DNA of 11,879 nt from positions 1 through 11,879 of the forward strand of contig CAYNKA010000026.1 of NCBI GenBank assembly GCA_964397655.1, read 5' to 3'. The stretch is from CAYNKA01 sp964397655 (GTDB lineage: Bacteria; Spirochaetota; Spirochaetia; DTKZ01). Every line of letters starts with the position of its first letter. Within the stretch, counting starts at the first letter, position 1. Position numbers and translations under genes: made by a program. Positions 6,865 to 11,879 of the stretch are shown one piece after another. The notes under the pieces were generated by a model. That model was not told where the DNA came from and ran no database searches. It saw nothing but the letters and a program-made list of their open reading frames with translations.

Positions 6865-9550
6865 AGACTCCGTCCCAGTTTTCCGGGGGCGGCGTCTGCA
6901 TGTAGGTCTCGACCCGCTTCAGGAAGGTGGTTGCCGGACCGTCGTCAGGAACGATCTTGAGGACCTGGTTGAAGGATTTTTTCGCCCTCTCCCAGTCCTT
7001 CGTCTCGAAATAGTCGATCCCCGCATGGAAGATCTCGACCGCCTCCTTCATTTCGGGCGCGCTTTCGCCCTTCTCGTCGATCACCTGGTACAGCCTGACC
7101 GGAGTGTTGATGCCGACGACCCTGACCCGGTCGAGCTTCCGGACGAGGAAGCCGTCGCCCGCCGCTTCTTTCGTGTATTCGCTCGTCAGGATCCACGTCC
7201 CGTATTGCTTGTTGACGCCCTCGAGCCTGGCGGCGAGGTTCACCGAGTTTCCCATGATCGTGTAGTCCATCTTCCTCGCCGTGCCCATGTTCCCCACGAC
7301 CATGTCGCCGGTGTTGATGCCGATGCGCGTCAGGAGGGGATTCGGCGTGATCTTGTCCTTCAGGAACTGTTCGTTCAGAAGGTCTTCGAGTTTCTTCATC
7401 TTGATCGCGGCGGTCAGGGCCTTGGCCGCGTGGTCCGGGTATTCCACCGGGGCGCCGAAGAAGCTGATGATGGCGTCGCCCTCGTATTTGTCGATCGTGC
7501 CCCGCAGGTCCATGATGGTGTTGCTCATCTCCGTAAGGTAGAGGTTGAGGAGCTTGACGAGGTCGGTCGGGTCGAGCTTTTCGGAAATCGTGGAGAAGCC
7601 CTTCACGTCCGTGAACATGGCGGTCATGAATTTCTTCTCGCCGCCGAGCCGGAGCTTGTCGGGGTCGGTGAGGAGCTGGTTGATGACGTCCGCCGAGAGG
7701 TAGTGGCCGAACGCGTTCCGGATGTAGCTCTTTTCCTTCGCGGTCTTGAGGAATTTGATGAAGGCCAGGATGATGAAGGTGAAGAAGACCGAGAGGGTGG
7801 GCGTCACGAGGTTGGGGTAGACTCCGGTCGCCAGGAAGAACGCCGTGCCCGCGAACATGACGAGGATCACGAAGCCCGCCCCGACGAGGAGCGACGGGAG
7901 AGGGTCCATGTTCCTGAGAATGAAGTAGACGAGGAGCGAAATGGCGAGTGCCGCCAGGGCGGAGATCCACCAGGGTGAATCGTCGAGGAAATCGCCCTGG
8001 AGGATCGTGTTCGCGATCGACGCGTGGGTGCCCACGTTCTCGTACCGCTCGACGAAGGGATTGACGCCCAAGTCCGTGGTGGACGTGGCGGTGTTCCCGA
8101 TGATGCAGTAGGCGCCGGGCAGGTTCTTCGCCAGGGTTTCTCGGGTCTTCGTGAATTCCCCGTATATCGTCTTCAGGTTCTTGAAGTTGTTCCCGACCTC
8201 CTCCTTGATCTTCGCGTATTCCGCCTTTTCCTCTGATTTGAGCTGGCCGGATTTGAGGGCCTCGTCGATCGACGCGAGGATCGAGCCTTCCGCGGGTCCG
8301 GAGAGGAAATCGCCGACGTCCTTGAAGAAAGCTGTCCGTATCTTCCGGTAATCCTCGATGCCCTTGGCTCCCGGTTCCGTGAGAAGGGCCTGCCTGATCT
8401 TGAGGGAATCCCGGTACTGGTCCATGAACTTCGGATTCTTCTCGTGATAGCTCAGGTATTGATCCCTCTCCATGAGCTCGAGGCTCTTCACGATGGCCTG
8501 TTCCTGGCGCCTGTACAGTTCGAGGTGCCAGTAGGACAGGTGACGGAAGCTGTTCCAGTAGGTCTTCTTCGGCCAATTGATGAGAGCCGTTCCGTCCTTT
8601 GCGAGCGGGATGGTCACGTCCTTCTTCCCCTTGCCGGGAATGTCCGCGCCTTCCAGGACGATCCTTCCGTCCTTCACGACGACTTCGGGATCGCCGATTT
8701 TCTTGAGCAGCGCCGAGAACGCGAGCTGCGGATAGTATTTCCCCTTGTATTCGAGCACGAGATAGAGGCGCCGTCTGACGCCGTCCAAGTCGACCTGGAC
8801 GTTCGGGAAGCCCGCCCCGGCGGCAGGTGACAGGATCGGGTAGATGGCCGGGCGGATGTCCGAGATCTTGTAGGGAATGTCCCCCTCTCCCCGAACCTTC
8901 TTCAGAGGAAGGTTCTCCATGGCGAACTTCCTGAGTTCGTCCGGGATGTGCTCCTCACCCGATGGCAGCATGTTGATGGTGAAGAAGGCGTTTCCGAAGA
9001 AGCGGGCGGCCTGGCCGAGGAGGGTGTCGTTGTCGCGGACGATGGCCTTTATGCTGCCCATGAGCTTGTCCTTGGATTGGGAAGTGCTGTTCTCCAGGTC
9101 CTTGAGGAAATCCTCCGCATCCTTGAAGGAAACGCTGCGGCTTTTCAGCGCGGCGAAAAGATCCTTGACGTTCTGATTGATCGAATTGAACTCGCCGGCC
9201 AGGGCCTTGGGTATTTCTTCGTTGAGCAGGGCGGAGTTGACTCCTCTGGGACTCTGTTCCGTATACTCGATATCGAACACCGCGTAGGCGGCGTCGTACT
9301 CCTTCATGGTGACGAGCCCTTCCGCCATGATGTCTCGGCTCCACGGCCAGACTCCGACGTTCGCTATCGCCGTGTCGTCGACGTCGAGCAGCAGGATCGA
9401 CGGATCCTCGGGAATCTCCGGCTTCACGTGGAGGAGGGCGTCGTACACCCGGTTTTCGATGATGCGATAAAAATCGAATAGATTGAGGCCGGTGAACACC
9501 AACACGGCCATCACCGGGACGAGAACGCTCAGGCCGATTTTTTTAGGCAT
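6845..9550 (-). CDS. CHASE2-domain membrane adenylate cyclase (class III)
   Basis: A 901-aa sensor enzyme predicted to make cAMP in the cytoplasm in response to an extracytoplasmic signal. Residues about 4-25 form the first membrane helix. The CHASE2 sensor (about 30-522) shows NRVYDALLHVKP, VDDTAIANVGVWPWSRD and a closing IIGNTATSTTDLG...NVGTHASIANTILQGDFL. Three helices follow (about 527-545, 553-575, 584-600) with no HAMP domain. The catalytic domain has metal-binding D648 (FTDVKGFS) and D692 (KYEGDAIISFFGAP), base-recognising K688 and T764 (DYTIMGNSVN), and transition-state N771 and R775. All catalytic positions are present, and Lys/Thr indicates ATP as substrate. The tail (about 835-901) is a short TPR-like helical unit ending PPPENWDGVFNLTSK. 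The start is set by a strong AGGAGG four bases upstream and by the membrane helix that directly follows it. The gene is transcribed divergently from the exported-protein operon. Confidence 0.93.
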   Translation of the reverse strand: MPKKIGLSVLVPVMAVLVFTGLNLFDFYRIIENRVYDALLHVKPEIPEDPSILLLDVDDTAIANVGVWPWSRDIMAEGLVTMKEYDAAYAVFDIEYTEQSPRGVNSALLNEEIPKALAGEFNSINQNVKDLFAALKSRSVSFKDAEDFLKDLENSTSQSKDKLMGSIKAIVRDNDTLLGQAARFFGNAFFTINMLPSGEEHIPDELRKFAMENLPLKKVRGEGDIPYKISDIRPAIYPILSPAAGAGFPNVQVDLDGVRRRLYLVLEYKGKYYPQLAFSALLKKIGDPEVVVKDGRIVLEGADIPGKGKKDVTIPLAKDGTALINWPKKTYWNSFRHLSYWHLELYRRQEQAIVKSLELMERDQYLSYHEKNPKFMDQYRDSLKIRQALLTEPGAKGIEDYRKIRTAFFKDVGDFLSGPAEGSILASIDEALKSGQLKSEEKAEYAKIKEEVGNNFKNLKTIYGEFTKTRETLAKNLPGAYCIIGNTATSTTDLGVNPFVERYENVGTHASIANTILQGDFLDDSPWWISALAALAISLLVYFILRNMDPLPSLLVGAGFVILVMFAGTAFFLATGVYPNLVTPTLSVFFTFIILAFIKFLKTAKEKSYIRNAFGHYLSADVINQLLTDPDKLRLGGEKKFMTAMFTDVKGFSTISEKLDPTDLVKLLNLYLTEMSNTIMDLRGTIDKYEGDAIISFFGAPVEYPDHAAKALTAAIKMKKLEDLLNEQFLKDKITPNPLLTRIGINTGDMVVGNMGTARKMDYTIMGNSVNLAARLEGVNKQYGTWILTSEYTKEAAGDGFLVRKLDRVRVVGINTPVRLYQVIDEKGESAPEMKEAVEIFHAGIDYFETKDWERAKKSFNQVLKIVPDDGPATTFLKRVETYMQTPPPENWDGVFNLTSK

Positions 9551-9554
9551 AGAA

Positions 9555-9560
9555 CCTCCT
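9555..9560 (-). promoter_or_regulatory. Strong ribosome binding site that sets the cyclase start
   Basis: On the minus strand GAAGGAGG is followed by TTCT and then the ATG at 9550-9548. The frame stays open for another 121 codons upstream, but that stretch runs antisense to the exported-protein gene and through the A+T-rich control region. This site therefore identifies the real start. Spacing of four bases from AGGAGG is short but acceptable. Confidence 0.75.
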
Positions 9561-9566
9561 TCGGGT

Positions 9567-9600
9567 TTGTAAAAGGTCGTTCGATCATCTATACTATAAT
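9567..9600 (+). promoter_or_regulatory. Sigma70-type promoter for the exported-protein/FecR operon (putative)
   Basis: TTGTAA (9567-9572) lies 17 bases before TATACT (9590-9595), and a perfect TATAAT (9595-9600) overlaps its end. The segment is strikingly A+T-rich for this window. Transcription would start near 9602-9608, leaving a leader of roughly 50 bases before the ATG at 9659. The TATAAT has no good -35 at standard spacing, so the TTGTAA/TATACT pair is preferred. On the opposite strand TATAGT (9598-9593) could serve as a -10 for the cyclase, but no convincing -35 accompanies it. Confidence 0.5.
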
Positions 9601-9611
9601 TAAAATTGAAA

Positions 9612-9628
9612 CCTCGCGCTATGCGGGG
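9612..9628. other. Small inverted repeat in the divergent control region
   Basis: CCTCGC (9612-9617) and GCGGGG (9623-9628) can pair as a 6-bp stem with one G-T pair around the 5-base loop GCTAT. It is a G+C-rich island within A+T-rich DNA, downstream of the predicted plus-strand start site and upstream of the possible minus-strand -10. It could be an operator half-site pair or a leader hairpin. It lacks a following T-run, so it is not a standard terminator. It may also be chance. Confidence 0.35.
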
Positions 9629-9658
9629 TATATTAAGTAAGTAGACTAGGAGAGCACA

Positions 9659-10114
9659 ATGAAGAGATCCTGCTTTCTCCTGCTGGTTTTCCTCTTTTCC
9701 GGGGTTCTGGCGGGTTTTGCGCAGTCCAACAAATTGATCGACGGCGTACTCGGGCAGAAAGAAGCCGATTATTCCACGACGATCTACCTCGTACTGTCCG
9801 CGGCGGGGATAGTGCCTGAAAGCGCGACTGTGGAGGATGCAGTTAAGGTTCTTGGGGAAAAGAATTGGGGGATCGATAAGCCCGATCCTTCCGCTACGAT
9901 TTCCCTCGGGCAATACTCCTATCTCCTCATGAAGGCTTTCGACATCGAAGGCGGGCTCATGTACCGGCTCCTTCCCGGTCCCCGCTACGCGACGCGGGAG
10001 GCGGCCTATCTCGGATTCGTGACCGATCGTCCCACGCCGTACCGAAGCGTCTCGGGCGAGGAAGTCCTCCGCATCCTCGGGATGGTTCTTTCCTGGAAGG
10101 AGGAACGGTCATGA
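9659..10114 (+). CDS. Small exported protein of unknown function (spirochaete-like, helical)
   Basis: A 151-aa protein with a clear signal peptide (basic MKR, hydrophobic 6-18, cleavage expected at GFA|QS near residue 21). The cysteine at position 5 is too early for a lipobox, so it is probably periplasmic. I do not recognise a named domain. The mature part looks like short helices: a YLVLSAAGIVPESATVEDAV segment, YSYLLMKAFDI, and a conserved-looking REAAYLGFVTDRPTPYRSVSGEEVLRILG ending. The helix-loop pattern loosely recalls S-layer-homology-like modules, but that is a weak impression. The start is supported by AGGAG (9648-9652) six bases upstream. Its stop overlaps the next start (ATGA), so it is probably co-produced with the beta-barrel protein and may help assemble it or act with it. 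Confidence 0.82.
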   Translation: MKRSCFLLLVFLFSGVLAGFAQSNKLIDGVLGQKEADYSTTIYLVLSAAGIVPESATVEDAVKVLGEKNWGIDKPDPSATISLGQYSYLLMKAFDIEGGLMYRLLPGPRYATREAAYLGFVTDRPTPYRSVSGEEVLRILGMVLSWKEERS

Positions 10115-11460
10115 GAACCGCCAAGATTCTCGCGGCGCTCGTCCTGCTCGCGGCGTTCGGCGTCGCTTCCGTCTTCGCGGATTTCGGAGGATCCATCAGC
10201 AACGAATCCTCGGTCACCAAGAAGGACAAGACGGATTTCCTCCAGGAAGACACGTTTTCGCTCTGGTTTTCGGCCCATGGGGACATCTACAGGTTCGACG
10301 CGGCGCTGCGCGCGACCGTGTCCACCGATACGCCGAAATTCTACGGCGACATCGAGAAATTGTCCGTCTCCGGATCCTTCCCTCCCTCTGAGCTGAATCC
10401 CTCGCTTTTCACCTTCGAACTGGGCAGGTTCTACCAGAGCGATTTCACGACCCTGGTGCTCGGCCAGACCATCGACGGCCTCCGCTTCGGATTCGCCTTT
10501 CCGAGCACGAACCTCAAGCTCTCGATGGGGTATACCGGTTTCGTCAACAAGCACTACAACACCATCCTCATGAGCAGGCTCGACGCCATCGACAGCGCCG
10601 ACGACGACAAGATCTTCGCGGCCCCGCGGTTCCTCGGCTCGATTTCCTGGGAATTCCCGGAACTCCTCGCCAGGCAGACCCTTACGTTCTCCGCGATCTT
10701 CCAGGAAGACATGCGCCACATCATGGACAGCGACGGCCTCATCAACGAGGGAGACGAAATCTTCAATCCTACGACGGGCGGCAGGGTCGACACCCAGTAC
10801 TGGGGAGTCGGGCTTTCGGGTCCCGTCGTATCGTCGCTTTATTACGATCTTTTTTTCTATGTCGGAACCGGAAGGATGCTCACGTTCGAAAACGATTCCC
10901 AGAGCACGACCGGTCAGGCGTACAAATTCGAAAAGATTTTCGCCTACCTCGCGGGCGGTTCCATCCGCTACTACATGCCTTCGTTCATGCAATCCGCGGC
11001 CATGGTCAAGTTCCTCTACGCGAGCGGCGACAAGGACAGCGTTTCCTACCTCGAAGGCAACACGAAAGGCGCCTCCAACGCCTTCGTTCCCATCGCCGAC
11101 GGGGCTTTCGGCATAGCCTTCGTGCCCAAGGCGAGCAACATCATGCTCGCGGAGTTCAGCTATTCGCTGAAGCCGCTCTCGTTCCTCGGGGATTCCTTCC
11201 TGAGCAGCCTGCAGGCGGTCGGAAAGGTGACTCCGTTCTTCAAGCCCGCTAAAGGCGGCATATCGGAATCCGAGGTAGACCCGTCGAGCAATTCCGGCTA
11301 TCTGGGAACCGAAGTCGACGGCGTGCTGAACCTGCGCCCCTTCTCGGACCTGGGGCTCAGCCTCTCTCTGGGACTGTTCCTGCCGAAGAGCAGCATGTTC
11401 GTCGCAGACATGGACAGTCCCTGGTTCGTCGGTAAATTCTTGTTCTCCTTCAGTTATTAG
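10111..11460 (+). CDS. Predicted outer-membrane beta-barrel protein, function unknown
   Basis: A 449-aa protein with a signal peptide ending near VFA|D (residue 23). The mature chain alternates polar and hydrophobic residues in strand-length blocks rich in Gly, Ser, Phe and Tyr, with acidic, Asn- and Asp-rich loops (for example DAIDSADDDK and ISESEVDPSSNSG). It ends KFLFSFSY, a terminal aromatic residue typical of barrels inserted by the BAM machinery. Length and pattern fit a 14-18-strand barrel, but I recognise no specific porin or transporter family and see no TonB box or plug domain. It overlaps the preceding gene by ATGA, with AGGAGG at 10098-10103. The FecR-domain gene starts 18 bp after its stop. 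This suggests a surface or outer-membrane partner of the exported proteins beside it. Confidence 0.82.
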   Translation: MRTAKILAALVLLAAFGVASVFADFGGSISNESSVTKKDKTDFLQEDTFSLWFSAHGDIYRFDAALRATVSTDTPKFYGDIEKLSVSGSFPPSELNPSLFTFELGRFYQSDFTTLVLGQTIDGLRFGFAFPSTNLKLSMGYTGFVNKHYNTILMSRLDAIDSADDDKIFAAPRFLGSISWEFPELLARQTLTFSAIFQEDMRHIMDSDGLINEGDEIFNPTTGGRVDTQYWGVGLSGPVVSSLYYDLFFYVGTGRMLTFENDSQSTTGQAYKFEKIFAYLAGGSIRYYMPSFMQSAAMVKFLYASGDKDSVSYLEGNTKGASNAFVPIADGAFGIAFVPKASNIMLAEFSYSLKPLSFLGDSFLSSLQAVGKVTPFFKPAKGGISESEVDPSSNSGYLGTEVDGVLNLRPFSDLGLSLSLGLFLPKSSMFVADMDSPWFVGKFLFSFSY

Positions 11461-11478
11461 CTCCATCAGGAGGATGGT

Positions 11479-11879
11479 ATGAAAAGATTTCTGGTACCGG
11501 TATTCATGATGATCGCCCTGGGACTCGTCGCTCAGGAACAGGCGCTCGTCAAGGATTTCTCCGGTAAGGTCGAGGTCAAACAGCCGGGCAAGGTATGGGA
11601 ACCCGCGGCGAAGAATCTGGTCATCAAGAAGGGCACGACGATCTCCACGGGCTTCAACTCGTTCGCCGTTCTCGACCTGGGAACCTCAACGATTCAGGTT
11701 AAGCCGCTCACGCGGATGACTCTCGAAGAATTGGTCAAGAGCGAAGGAACCGCCACCACTGCGCTCAATCTCAGAGTCGGCAGGGTGCGGGCCCAGGTGA
11801 CCCCCACGGAAGGGCTTCAGCACAATTTCTCCCTGAAAAGCCCGGTTTCGACCGCGGCCGTCAGGGGAACCGAGTTCGA
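11479..11879 (+). CDS. Exported FecR-domain protein (3' end missing)
   Basis: The first 133 residues are visible before the window ends. A signal peptide (MKRF, hydrophobic to about residue 18, cleavage near LVA|Q) is followed directly by a FecR fold: VKDFSGKVEVKQPG, then a charge-rich turn (IKKGTTISTGFNSFAVLDLG), QVKPLTRMTLEEL, LRVGRVRAQV and the hallmark STAAVRGTEF at the visible end. Classical FecR sigma regulators carry a cytoplasmic anti-sigma domain and a transmembrane helix before this fold. Here the domain comes immediately after the signal peptide, so the protein is probably wholly periplasmic or surface-exposed and not a sigma-factor regulator. AGGAGG (11468-11473) lies five bases before the ATG. 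The missing C-terminus could carry further domains. Confidence 0.88.
   Translation, partial: MKRFLVPVFMMIALGLVAQEQALVKDFSGKVEVKQPGKVWEPAAKNLVIKKGTTISTGFNSFAVLDLGTSTIQVKPLTRMTLEELVKSEGTATTALNLRVGRVRAQVTPTEGLQHNFSLKSPVSTAAVRGTEF

Noticed and set aside
6830..6910. Possible bidirectional terminator at the convergent junction
   Set aside because: I see the short palindrome GACGTC but no G+C-rich hairpin followed by a T-run on either strand.
6945..8576. Alternative-frame open reading frame of 543 codons inside the cyclase
   Set aside because: Arg/Pro/Gly/His-rich shadow frame on the same strand; the cyclase frame holds all catalytic motifs.
9612..9628. Reading the control-region hairpin as a Rho-independent terminator
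   Set aside because: It is followed by TATATTAAG rather than a T-run and lies within the leader of an operon that should be transcribed.
9551..9913. Upstream extension of the cyclase frame by 121 codons
   Set aside because: It runs antisense through the start of the 151-aa exported-protein gene and the promoter region. The strong AGGAGG and the N-terminal membrane helix place the start at 9550.
10006..11466. Minus-strand open frame of 486 codons opposite the barrel gene
   Set aside because: Composition is charged and low-complexity. The plus-strand gene has a signal peptide, ribosome site and barrel C-terminus.

Overview
The window is G+C-rich and gene-dense, with no RNA gene, CRISPR array or mobile element that I can recognise. 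It reads as a chromosomal segment of a Gram-negative (diderm) bacterium, because it encodes a complete tripartite RND/TolC-type efflux system and an outer-membrane beta-barrel. A CHASE2 adenylate cyclase beside a secreted FecR-domain protein and a small spirochaete-like periplasmic protein makes Spirochaetota my best guess. That rests on remembered family resemblance, not a search, and a deltaproteobacterial-type lineage is not excluded.

Left part (1-6864, plus strand): four tightly packed genes. The first is the 3' portion of a dihydropyrimidinase/hydantoinase-family amidohydrolase, cut by the window edge. It overlaps by 4 bp (ATGA) an RND periplasmic adaptor, followed 3 bp later by an HAE1/AcrB-like RND permease, which overlaps by 8 bp a TolC-family outer-membrane factor. 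The last three form a complete inner membrane-periplasm-outer membrane pump. No promoter is visible before them, so transcription must start upstream of the window or inside the amidohydrolase gene.

Middle (6845-9550, minus strand): a 901-aa membrane-bound class III adenylate cyclase. It has an N-terminal membrane segment, a large extracytoplasmic CHASE2 sensor with long helical insertions, three further membrane helices, a catalytic domain with its key residues intact, and a TPR-like tail. Its last 20 bp overlap the end of the TolC-family gene tail to tail.

Right part (9551-11879): a short A+T-rich divergent control region (108 bp), then a plus-strand operon. It encodes a 151-aa exported protein of unknown function, a 449-aa predicted outer-membrane beta-barrel (4-bp ATGA overlap), and the 5' part of an exported FecR-domain protein that runs off the end. 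The divergent arrangement suggests a module in which envelope proteins and a CHASE2 cyclase act together to control cAMP. That link is inference from gene order; no biochemical role for the three exported proteins can be read from the sequence.
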